Assembly (NCBI GenBank): GCA_958296015.1
Contig: CATQIH010000020.1
Span: 310,001-374,000 of the forward strand
Length of the DNA stretch: 64,000 bases
Direction: 5' to 3'
From: Cyclobacteriaceae bacterium
Lineage (GTDB): Bacteria; Bacteroidota; Bacteroidia; Cytophagales; Cyclobacteriaceae
Both the position numbers and the translations under genes were made by a program. Below are positions 1 to 7,276 of this stretch, in pieces (within the stretch, counting starts at the first letter, position 1; every line of letters starts with the position of its first letter). A model generated the notes under the pieces. That model was not told the DNA's origin. It ran no database searches and saw only the letters and a program-made list of their open reading frames with translations.

Positions 1-1956
1 GTGGATGTATACAAATGAACCGTCAGCGTTAAAAGTGATCGTACCATTGTGAGGCGGCGTGACCAATGTAGCCGATAAATCGCCCAAAGGTGCTACATGC
101 AAACGGCCTGTGCCAAAGAGATAAGGATACAAATGAGCTCCGTCAAGAGTTTCGTGCCAGGTAATTTTGGCATCTCTGTTGCCTCCATCATCATCGTCAC
201 TCACTTGCACATCAATACCTATCAGCGCATCTGCTGAAGGTGTGCTTCCAATCAGGGTATTCCAGGGAATGCTGATTTCCATAGAATAACCTTCGGAACG
301 ATTAGCAGATACAAAAGAAACACCGGCAATGCTATTGTGTTTGTATTCTATCGGAACATCATCTCCCCATCCAAAAATATACTGAAAATCGTCTGCATCA
401 TAACTGCTAGCTTTGTTGTTGTTACCATCAATATATACTTCTATACCATCATCATTGAAACTGGTGCCTGAATCATTAATCTTGATATCATCAGTTACTT
501 CCACCAATAAATAGAGGTAATTGTCATCCCACATGGCTTTGAAAGTAGCTGATATATCTTCGCTGGAGGAAACGCTTCCTACCCGCAGATTATTCAAAGT
601 ATAAGCAGTAGCGTTTGCCCAGCTTTCATCTATCGTGCCGTCTATGATGACCGGCGTGGCAGCTCTGGTAATCACCAGATTATTGTCAGGATCGTAGTCA
701 TTGGTAAGTACACCATGAACAGGCAGCATAAGCGTATCGCCTTCATCTATGGTGTAGGTGTCGTCTACGGCTACAGGCGCATCATTGATTGGTGTGATTA
801 TGATAGTTCTTTCTGCTGCCTGGCTATAATGGCTACCATCTTTTACAGAAAAGCTTATTTTTCTGTTAAAAGTATAGGGATTAGCTGTATTGAGGTTTTG
901 GTATTTGACGGTGCGCAAGGCATTCTGATAATCAGCAATGGAGGCAACACCAGTGAGTGTCATCACACCTTCTGTGTTGTCCCAGGTTCCAGTGATGCCA
1001 TTTGCATTGGTGAAGGTGAGTATGTCTTCACTCTTCACATAATTTTGCGCGATTTTGACAACAGCACTGTCCAGCATTGCATTGTCTGCATCTCTGATTT
1101 TCAGGTTAGAAGTGATGGCAACGGCAGCCTGTCCTTCTGTATAATTCAGGGGTGATGACTCTATGGATGAAAGCACCGGCAAATTGTTGAACACAATGTT
1201 ACAAACCGTTTGCTCTGCACCATTGGTATTGGTGCCGCCAGTGAGTCCCCAATATATGTTTTCAGGATTGCCTCCAAATATATAGTCAATAATATTACTG
1301 ACATAAGTAGCCCGCAATTGTCCATCGAAGTAAACCTTAAGTTTGTTGCTAGGTGCTGGCATCCAGGAGATTTTCACACTATGATCCAGGCCATCTTCTA
1401 CATTGTCTCCTGCCAGAGTCATAGGAAAAGGGCCTAGTTCTTTCAGGTCAACAGAGTTTCCGTGCTTAAATATGGAAATATGGTCTTCGGGCAGGTCCTG
1501 GATGCCGCTTTCCTTTATATCAAACTCTACGGAAAGAGATGGTTTAACATCTCTCATTCCAAAGGCCGAATTACCCAATGCGCTTTTTCCTCTGCTATCT
1601 CTTTGTATAGAAAAAGTCATTCCATCTGCGCCGGTGTCATCATTGCCGAAATTAAGCGTGAAATTTATCTCAAAAGGATTCACTAGGTTGATGGTGTCTT
1701 TCCGCCAGATGCTGCCATCCACGTTGTTGAGTTTTTCTGTTAGTCTGAAGCAGGCAGGGGATATTTCTTTAGCGTTACCATTGATAACATAGTCTGCATT
1801 TACCTGGCTGGCATTAGATTGCGCTTGCACGGTGGCGGATAATAACAAAAAGAATAAAGCAATTTGAAAAGTTTTCAAGACCTTTAAAACGGATACATTT
1901 CCTTGCTTTATAAGGGACACAGATAAGTGTACGTATTGTATTTTTGCTGCCTTCAT
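1..1956 (-). CDS. Secreted lectin-like / CBM9 modular protein, C-terminus beyond the left edge
   Basis: Reading the minus strand from the ATG at 1954-1956 gives 652 open codons to the window edge, so the gene is partial at its 3' end. A basic N-terminus and hydrophobic stretch ending in VQAQ (about residue 46) look like a signal peptide, although the n-region is long and a later start is possible. Residues ~48-240 resemble an L-type lectin domain (GADGMTFSIQRD, LSVEFDIKESG, KVYFDGQ). A calcium-dependent-adhesin-like Ig segment follows to ~390. Residues ~427-614 look like a CBM9-type carbohydrate-binding domain (IDGTIDESW, WDDNYLYLLVEVTDD, GIEVYIDGN). The sequence before it (AVDDTYTIDEGD, VLTNDYDPDNN) and after it (PPHNGTITFNADGSFVY) are the two halves of one cadherin-like repeat. 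It is likely a sugar-binding exported protein. No catalytic domain is visible in the part present. Confidence 0.8.
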   Translation of the reverse strand, partial: MKAAKIQYVHLSVSLIKQGNVSVLKVLKTFQIALFFLLLSATVQAQSNASQVNADYVINGNAKEISPACFRLTEKLNNVDGSIWRKDTINLVNPFEINFTLNFGNDDTGADGMTFSIQRDSRGKSALGNSAFGMRDVKPSLSVEFDIKESGIQDLPEDHISIFKHGNSVDLKELGPFPMTLAGDNVEDGLDHSVKISWMPAPSNKLKVYFDGQLRATYVSNIIDYIFGGNPENIYWGLTGGTNTNGAEQTVCNIVFNNLPVLSSIESSPLNYTEGQAAVAITSNLKIRDADNAMLDSAVVKIAQNYVKSEDILTFTNANGITGTWDNTEGVMTLTGVASIADYQNALRTVKYQNLNTANPYTFNRKISFSVKDGSHYSQAAERTIIITPINDAPVAVDDTYTIDEGDTLMLPVHGVLTNDYDPDNNLVITRAATPVIIDGTIDESWANATAYTLNNLRVGSVSSSEDISATFKAMWDDNYLYLLVEVTDDIKINDSGTSFNDDGIEVYIDGNNNKASSYDADDFQYIFGWGDDVPIEYKHNSIAGVSFVSANRSEGYSMEISIPWNTLIGSTPSADALIGIDVQVSDDDDGGNRDAKITWHETLDGAHLYPYLFGTGRLHVAPLGDLSATLVTPPHNGTITFNADGSFVYIH

Positions 1957-2196
1957 AGTATTTGTTGCAAAATTAAAATGATTCTGATGTTAAAAATTGC
2001 TTTCAAGTACATTTACATCCGATGTGTAAAGATTGGCTATTTATGTCTCTTTTTTTGAGGAGATTGTCACAATAAAGAACGCTTGTAATATTTCATTAAA
2101 AATAAATTATTTATATAAAAAATATAACTTTTTAATGTATTTGAATGATATTTTAATATATTTTTAGGGTGTTTAATGCTAAATACAGACACAACC
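1957..2196. other. AT-rich intergenic region upstream of the lectin-like gene
   Basis: No gene is visible. On the minus strand, TAATTTTG at 1968-1975 matches the Bacteroidota -7 consensus TAnnTTTG and lies 11 bases before the ATG of the lectin-like gene. I found no well-spaced -33 TTG, so this is only a weak promoter candidate. Confidence 0.3.
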
Positions 2197-2505
2197 ATGT
2201 ATCATTTTGAGTTCAAACCAGCGCATATCACACCTCTTGTTTTTGCTGCTAATGATTTATATAAGGTGCCAGCAGCACGTAAGGATTTGGACAAAATTGA
2301 AGTTCGCGCCTATCAAGGAGAATTTTACATCAGATTGATCATATAGGTAAAGCCGTCGGTTGATGAAGATCAGCACAGGCTGACCAGTTTTGAGATAGAA
2401 ATTCCTGATGGATACTGTGATGGGCTTGCTAAGGAGCTACGATCTGGTAAGGCTAATGCGGCAATATCTAACCACGCCATCAGTTTTTACATAATCCGCT
2501 GGTAG
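2197..2505 (+). pseudogene. Short decayed ORF with one in-frame amber stop
   Basis: From the ATG at 2197 the frame reads MYHFEFKPAHITPLVFAAND and continues to a TAG at 2344-2346. The same frame then stays open for another 52 codons (VKPSVDEDQHRLTSFEIEI...) to a TAG at 2503-2505. Both halves have a protein-like composition rather than that of random AT-rich DNA. I therefore read it as one ~102-codon gene with a nonsense mutation. I do not recognise the family. It stands alone between the lectin-like gene and trxA. It could instead be a 49-aa ORF followed by non-coding sequence. Confidence 0.35.
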
Positions 2506-2654
2506 TAGTTAATACTGCTATCAAAGAGTAGGTGAAGTAGGCTATGCCGTAGTTTTCTTAAAAAATATATCTAATTCTGATTATTATCGTACAACTCATA
2601 AACATAGTTTTTACATTTTTATTAACATACATCATAGTATTAAATACATAAGTT

Positions 2655-2987
2655 ATGAGTAAACCAGTAGAAATCACAGATGCCAATTTTGAAGAGACCG
2701 TATTGAAATCAGAAGTGCCTGTTTTGGTAGATTTCTGGGCAGAATGGTGCGGACCCTGTAAAATGATTGGGCCATTGGTAGAAGAACTGGCAGGCGATTA
2801 CGAAGGCAAAGCCGTTATCGGAAAAATAGATGTGGATACCAATCCTGGTGTTTCTGCCAAATTTGGCATCCGTAGTATCCCTACCCTGTTGGTATTCAAA
2901 AATGGTGAAATCGTAGATAAGCAGGTAGGGGCTGTGAACAAAAGTGTGCTTGCTAAAAAGCTCGATGCGCAGCTTGCCACAGTATAA
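2655..2987 (+). CDS. trxA: Thioredoxin
   Basis: A 110-residue thioredoxin with the redox-active WCGPCK motif near residue 32 and the conserved cis-proline segment RSIPTLLVFKNGE, at normal family length. It is the general cytoplasmic dithiol reductant. Thioredoxin donates electrons to APS/PAPS reductases, so its position just ahead of the sulfite reductase/cysH operon fits a role in sulfate assimilation as well as general redox balance. A separate promoter at 3043-3072 follows it, so it is probably a single-gene unit. The start is the ATG at 2655; no earlier in-frame start gives a sensible extension. Confidence 0.97.
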   Translation: MSKPVEITDANFEETVLKSEVPVLVDFWAEWCGPCKMIGPLVEELAGDYEGKAVIGKIDVDTNPGVSAKFGIRSIPTLLVFKNGEIVDKQVGAVNKSVLAKKLDAQLATV

Positions 2988-3042
2988 TTTGTCAGCGTTT
3001 TAAAGAAATTTTGAACGTTTTAGTAAAATTTTGCGTACTTAT

Positions 3043-3072
3043 TTGAATAGTAAATAAGCTTAATTACCTTTG
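3043..3072 (+). promoter_or_regulatory. Bacteroidota-type promoter of the sulfite reductase operon
   Basis: TTG at 3043-3045 and TACCTTTG at 3065-3072 are separated by 19 bases. This is a full match to the -33 TTG / -7 TAnnTTTG consensus of Bacteroidota primary sigma factor promoters. Transcription would start near 3079, about 15 bases before the leader ORF at 3094. Confidence 0.7.
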
Positions 3073-3083
3073 CGATAAGGTAA
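3064..3083. promoter_or_regulatory. Perfect inverted repeat overlapping the -7 element (candidate operator)
   Basis: TTACCTT at 3064-3070 and AAGGTAA at 3077-3083 are exact reverse complements around a 6-base centre. The left arm covers the -7 box and the right arm covers the predicted start site. A dimeric repressor bound here would block RNA polymerase. The regulator is unknown and the operator role is inference. Confidence 0.45.
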
Positions 3084-3093
3084 AACTATAAAT

Positions 3094-3243
3094 ATGCTTG
3101 GTCATCTTTCCAAAACAAATCAGAAACTTACTGCAGCGCAACGTCGCGCTTGCTGGTTTTGGTGTTGTATGCCCGAAACATCGGGGAAAGGTATGTCTAT
3201 GTCAGTATATTCTGGCAGCATGTTTATAAATAATACGCGGTAA
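3094..3243 (+). CDS. Putative Cys/Met-rich leader peptide of the sulfite reductase operon
   Basis: A 49-residue ORF starts 15 bases downstream of the predicted transcription start and ends 22 bases before a strong intrinsic terminator. Its middle reads RRACWFWCCMPET (Cys20, Trp21, Trp23, Cys24, Cys25, Met26). Three cysteines, two tryptophans and a methionine within seven codons are improbable by chance. They fall just before sequence that could switch between alternative hairpins. By analogy with amino-acid leader peptides, slow decoding of Cys codons when cysteine is scarce could prevent terminator formation and let transcription into the sulfite reductase gene. The attenuation role is inferred; the ORF, promoter and terminator are seen directly. 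The RNA could alternatively be a riboswitch, but I could not recognise one. Confidence 0.55.
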   Translation: MLGHLSKTNQKLTAAQRRACWFWCCMPETSGKGMSMSVYSGSMFINNTR

Positions 3244-3265
3244 AAAATTATTTAAAACAGCATAC

Positions 3266-3302
3266 AAGCCTTTCCTAAGTCATTTGGGAAAGGCTTTTTT
3301 TT
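3266..3302 (+). terminator. Intrinsic terminator between leader ORF and sulfite reductase
   Basis: AAGCCTTTCC (3266-3275) and GGAAAGGCTT (3287-3296) form a perfect 10-bp stem followed by a run of T to 3302. It lies only 24 bases before the ATG of the sulfite reductase, inside the operon leader. It would abort transcription unless antitermination occurs. Confidence 0.85.
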
Positions 3303-3326
3303 GTGTACACCATAAACTTATAGCTT

Positions 3327-5447
3327 ATGCAAAGCTTCAGAACAGAAATTGAGAATCCGATTGTAGAAAAAGATATCATTGAACTTGAACGAAAGATTAC
3401 GCTCTACCAGGAAGGTAAAGTAGATGAAGACAAGTTCCGTAGTTTGCGACTGGCGCGCGGTGTATACGGACAACGGCAGCCGGGTGTGCAGATGATACGG
3501 ATAAAAATTCCTTTTGGACGGCTATCTACCCGTCAGCTTCGCCGCATAGCTGATATTTCTGATGAATATTCTAATGGCAACCTACATGCCACCACACGGC
3601 AGGACATCCAGATTCACTACGTCAAGCTAGACCGGGCACCTGAACTGTGGGCTAAGCTGGAGCAGGACGAACTCACCTTGCGCGAGGCTTGCGGCAATAC
3701 GGTAAGAAACATTACCGCGTCGGCCAAAGCCGGGGTAGACCCTCACGAGCCATTTGATGTTTCTCCTTATGCTTATGAAATGTTCCGCTACTTCCTGCGT
3801 AATCCGATCTGCCAGGAGATGGGACGTAAATTTAAGATTGCCCTGTCTTCCAGCGAAGCGGATTCTGCCTTTGCCTTTATCCATGATGTGGGTGCTATTC
3901 CTAAAGTGAAAACAGAAGAGGGCAAAGAAATACGAGGCTTTAAGGTGTTGGTAGGCGGCGGACTGGGAGCGCAGCCGCATATGGCGCAGGTAGCCTATGA
4001 ATTTCTGCCGGAAGATCAACTTATTCCGTTCACAGAGGCATTACTGCGCGTATTTGATCGCCACGGCGAACGCAACAAGCGTATGAAAGCCCGTATGAAG
4101 TTTCTGATGGCCCAGATCGGCGTAGACGAACTACTCAGGCTGGCCGAAGAAGAGCGGCCCGGACTCAAATCACAGTCGTATGTGGTAGACCGCCATATTC
4201 TGGGAGAAGTAGCAATGCCTGAAAATAGAAGTTTTGGAGAAGTGCCTATTGCCAACCAGGAGAAATACCAGAGCTGGCGCAAAACCAATGTGTTTGAACA
4301 AAAGCAAAAAGACTATTATGGCGTTCATCTGCGCTTGGTCACCGGCGACCTGCATTCATCTAAAGCCAGGCAGTTAGCTGATATTGTAGACCAATACGCT
4401 GCCAGCGACTTCCGTATTACCGTAAACCAGGGTTATTTGTTGCGGTTTGTAGCAGAGGAAGCACTTCCACATCTGTTCAATGCGCTGGATGCTATTGGGC
4501 TGGCAGAGCCAGGCTTCGATAGCACCGCCGACATTACTACCTGCCCTGGTACGGATACCTGCAACCTGGGTATTTCCAATAGCACGGGCACGACTAAAGT
4601 GCTGGAAGATGTGATCAGAGACAACTTTCCTGATCTGGTATATAACAACGATATCAAAATAAAGATCAGTGGTTGCCCCAACTCATGTGGGCAGCATGGC
4701 ATTGCCAGCATAGGTTTTCACGGAAGCTCTATCCGCACCAAAGACAAAAGAGTTGTTCCTGCCTTGCAGGTGTTGTTTGGTGGTAGCGTAGACATAAACG
4801 GCGCAGGCCGTATTGCCGAAAAAGTGATCAAAGTACCCAGCAAAAGAGCACCACAGATACTCAAGACCGTACTCAACGATTATGACTTGAATGCTGAGGA
4901 AGGGGAATATTTTGCTGATTATTATGAGCGACAAGGTAAAATGTATTTTTACCAGTTGCTCAAACCGCTGGCAGATATGGAGAACCTACAGGAAGATGAA
5001 TACTACGATTGGGGACATGGCGAAGAAGATTTTAAAGTGGAAGCAGGCGTAGGAGAGTGTGCAGGTGTGATGATTGACCTGATTGCTACGCTACTGCTTG
5101 AAGGCGAAGAAAAACTAAGCTGGGCTGGGGAAGCTTTTGAAGAAGCCGCATATGCCGATGCTGTTTATCATGCTTACAATGCATTTATTACCGCTGCCAA
5201 AAGTCTGCTGCTTTCCGAAGATGTGAAAGTTAATACACAAGCAAGTGTTTTGCATGCTTTTGACGAGCATTTTGTCAGCACAGGCAGCATCACTTTTGAA
5301 GGATCGTTCGAAGAACATGTGATGCAGGTCAACAAGCATGAACCCACAGAAAGCTTTGCCAACCATTATATCAAGTCTGCGGCTGATTTTCTGGATAAAG
5401 TAAAAACGATCAGAGACAGACAGGTAAATGAACAAGTGGAGGCATAG
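3327..5447 (+). CDS. Siroheme-dependent sulfite (nitrite/sulfite) reductase with C-terminal HEPN-like extension
   Basis: A 706-residue protein of the nitrite/sulfite reductase hemoprotein family. The siroheme/[4Fe-4S] ligands are present as C406-x5-C412 (CPGTDTCNLG) and C450-x3-C454 (SGCPNSCGQHG). Two ferredoxin-like half domains are visible (NGNLHATTRQDIQIHY, and FRITVNQGYLLRF in the second half). It would reduce sulfite to sulfide with six electrons in the cytoplasm. About 130 residues after ~570 (ECAGVMIDLIATLL, AYADAVYHAYNAFITAAKSL) form an extra helical domain resembling HEPN, often seen in Bacteroidota members. The next genes make siroheme precursor and sulfite, so sulfite rather than nitrite is the probable substrate. 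It follows the attenuator-like leader and is 32 bases ahead of the methyltransferase gene. Confidence 0.92.
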   Translation: MQSFRTEIENPIVEKDIIELERKITLYQEGKVDEDKFRSLRLARGVYGQRQPGVQMIRIKIPFGRLSTRQLRRIADISDEYSNGNLHATTRQDIQIHYVKLDRAPELWAKLEQDELTLREACGNTVRNITASAKAGVDPHEPFDVSPYAYEMFRYFLRNPICQEMGRKFKIALSSSEADSAFAFIHDVGAIPKVKTEEGKEIRGFKVLVGGGLGAQPHMAQVAYEFLPEDQLIPFTEALLRVFDRHGERNKRMKARMKFLMAQIGVDELLRLAEEERPGLKSQSYVVDRHILGEVAMPENRSFGEVPIANQEKYQSWRKTNVFEQKQKDYYGVHLRLVTGDLHSSKARQLADIVDQYAASDFRITVNQGYLLRFVAEEALPHLFNALDAIGLAEPGFDSTADITTCPGTDTCNLGISNSTGTTKVLEDVIRDNFPDLVYNNDIKIKISGCPNSCGQHGIASIGFHGSSIRTKDKRVVPALQVLFGGSVDINGAGRIAEKVIKVPSKRAPQILKTVLNDYDLNAEEGEYFADYYERQGKMYFYQLLKPLADMENLQEDEYYDWGHGEEDFKVEAGVGECAGVMIDLIATLLLEGEEKLSWAGEAFEEAAYADAVYHAYNAFITAAKSLLLSEDVKVNTQASVLHAFDEHFVSTGSITFEGSFEEHVMQVNKHEPTESFANHYIKSAADFLDKVKTIRDRQVNEQVEA

Positions 5448-5479
5448 TTTCTTTTTTAATACGTCATTCTGAAAATACG

Positions 5480-6292
5480 ATGCAATATTCGCAGATACCA
5501 AAATTTACGCTTGTAGGTGCAGGTCCGGGAGATCCGGATTTGCTTACGATCAGAGGGGTAAAGGCCCTTCAGGCAGCAGATGTAGTGCTATATGATGCTT
5601 TGGCCAACGATACACTACTGGATTATGCACCGGCAAAAGCACTGAAAATTTTCGTTGGCAAAAGAGCGGGCAGGCACAGTACTATCCAGCAGGATATCAA
5701 CCATCTGATTGTACAGTATGCTTTTCAGTACGGACATGTGGTAAGGCTTAAAGGAGGCGATCCTTATATTTTTGGCAGAGGCCACGAAGAGCAGGACGCA
5801 GCCCGACAGGCGGGTATTCCCACCGAAATAGTGCCGGGCATCAGTAGTGCTTATGCCGTGCCAGCTCTCCAGGGCATTCCACTGACTAAAAGAGGATTGA
5901 GCGAGAGTTTTTGGGTAGTGACCGGTACCACCCGCACTGGTGAACTCTCCAACGATATTCGTCTGGCGGCGCAGTCTACGGCTACCGTAGTTGTGTTGAT
6001 GGGTATGTCTAAGCTCAAAGAAATTCAGCAGGTATTTTCTGCCTTTCATAAAGAAAAGACACCGGTTGCTATTATCCAAAATGGTTCTTTGCCTACGGAA
6101 AAAATAGGTATCGGGCGGATAGAAGATATGGCAGAAATGGCTGAACAGCACCAACTGGCAGCGCCGGCCATCATTGTGATTGGCGAGGTAGTGTCTGTAC
6201 ATGCAGAAGCTGCCAGCCGCCATTTTCTTGAAGAACTTAAGGTAGGATTGTATACTCATAAAAAAGAATCTGAATGGACTGTTCCGATATAG
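5480..6292 (+). CDS. cobA: Uroporphyrinogen-III C-methyltransferase (SUMT)
   Basis: A 270-residue tetrapyrrole methylase. The N-terminal SAM-binding loop VGAGPGDPDLLTIRG is at residues ~12-26, followed by VVRLKGGDPYIFGRG and VPGISSAYAVPALQGIPLTKR, all signatures of the SUMT family. It methylates uroporphyrinogen III at C2 and C7 to give precorrin-2, the precursor of the siroheme in the sulfite reductase encoded just upstream. No precorrin-2 dehydrogenase/ferrochelatase domain is fused or adjacent, so that step must be encoded elsewhere. Its 3' end overlaps the start of cysH by 19 bases, indicating translational coupling. Confidence 0.95.
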   Translation: MQYSQIPKFTLVGAGPGDPDLLTIRGVKALQAADVVLYDALANDTLLDYAPAKALKIFVGKRAGRHSTIQQDINHLIVQYAFQYGHVVRLKGGDPYIFGRGHEEQDAARQAGIPTEIVPGISSAYAVPALQGIPLTKRGLSESFWVVTGTTRTGELSNDIRLAAQSTATVVVLMGMSKLKEIQQVFSAFHKEKTPVAIIQNGSLPTEKIGIGRIEDMAEMAEQHQLAAPAIIVIGEVVSVHAEAASRHFLEELKVGLYTHKKESEWTVPI

Positions 6293-7005
6293 ATAACAAT
6301 AAGACGATAGATTGGCACAATGAGACATTCGATGTGCATTCCAACCGTGATATAGAAAGGCTCAACTGTATCTTTTCTTCCATGTCTCCCGACGAGCGTA
6401 TCCGGGCTTTGTATTCCAATAAGTCGCTGGCAGGAAGCAACATAGTGCTCACTTCTTCTTTTGGTACAACGGCTGTCTTTCTGCTGCATCTTTTTTATAA
6501 GCAAAATATTCATCAGCCTGTACATTTTCTGGATACCACTTATCACTTCGAAGAAACCTTGATGTATAAGACCCAGCTTACCAGACTGTACGATCTGGAA
6601 GTGATAGAGCTACATCCGGAAAGTTGGAAAAACAAATTTACCCGTGAGCACCAGCTTTGGAAAACCGACCCTGATCTGTGCTGCTCTGTCAACAAGGTGG
6701 AGCCTATGCTTACCATCAAAAAGCAGGCAGATATATGGATTTCAGGACTTATGGGCTGGCAAAATGAGCATCGTAGGCAACGGGATATTTTTGAAGTCAA
6801 AGATGAAGCTTTGAAATTCTATCCTATCATAGATGTTACCGAAGAAGAAGCTAACCAATACATCGAGAAGTTCAATCTTCCCATACATCCTTTAAAGCCT
6901 TTGGGCTATGAGTCTATCGGATGTAAGCACTGTACCTTCAAAGGGAAAGGCAGGAGCGGAAGGTGGGCCGGAAAGGACAAAACGGAATGTGGTCTTCATA
7001 AATAG
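6274..7005 (+). CDS. cysH: Adenylyl-sulfate (APS)-type reductase, CysH family
   Basis: A 243-residue CysH-family reductase. It has the pyrophosphate-loop-like segment LTSSFGTTAVFLLH. It also has the cysteine pairs C136-C137 (DLCCSVNKVEP) and C217-x2-C220 (GCKHC), and the C-terminal catalytic ECGLHK (C239). The CC...CxxC set ligates the [4Fe-4S] cluster that separates APS reductases from cluster-free PAPS reductases, so APS is the likely substrate. The enzyme reduces APS to sulfite with thioredoxin, and trxA lies nearby. It is the last gene of the leader-sulfite reductase-cobA-cysH operon and is followed by a terminator. ATP sulfurylase is not in the window. Confidence 0.92.
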   Translation: MDCSDIDNNKTIDWHNETFDVHSNRDIERLNCIFSSMSPDERIRALYSNKSLAGSNIVLTSSFGTTAVFLLHLFYKQNIHQPVHFLDTTYHFEETLMYKTQLTRLYDLEVIELHPESWKNKFTREHQLWKTDPDLCCSVNKVEPMLTIKKQADIWISGLMGWQNEHRRQRDIFEVKDEALKFYPIIDVTEEEANQYIEKFNLPIHPLKPLGYESIGCKHCTFKGKGRSGRWAGKDKTECGLHK

Positions 7006-7017
7006 ATAACAGAAAGA

Positions 7018-7044
7018 AGATAGGCAATTGCCTGTCTTTTTTTT
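7018..7044 (+). terminator. Intrinsic terminator after cysH
   Basis: AGATAGGCAA (7018-7027) and TTGCCTGTCT (7028-7037) are complementary with one G-U pair, and a T run to about 7044 follows. It ends the sulfur operon. The remaining bases to 7276 are AT-rich, with no supported gene. Confidence 0.75.
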
Positions 7045-7276
7045 GTCCCTCTAGTAGTGAAGCAAAGTAATTATAAAAAAGAAAGAACAATTTGTCATAA
7101 AATGACTCTATATAGTATTGCGTCTTCATTTTATTTTTTAGGCTGCATCACTTTTTTTATCAAACTAGACTCTCCATTCATGAACAATATTACTGTATTC
7201 GCCAGATATAGAGGATATACTAATAAATTTGGAAAAGATGTGTAGGATGGAGGCGTTGAGGAAGAAATAAAAAAGT

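Noticed and set aside
3094-3300. SAM or other known riboswitch in the sulfite reductase leader
   Set aside because: I could not find the conserved core of a SAM-I or SAM-II aptamer by eye; the Cys-rich ORF explains the leader better. A covariance-model search would settle it.
7057-7245. 62-residue ORF after the cysH terminator
   Set aside because: AT-rich composition, no recognisable domain, and no ribosome-binding or promoter support; probably chance.
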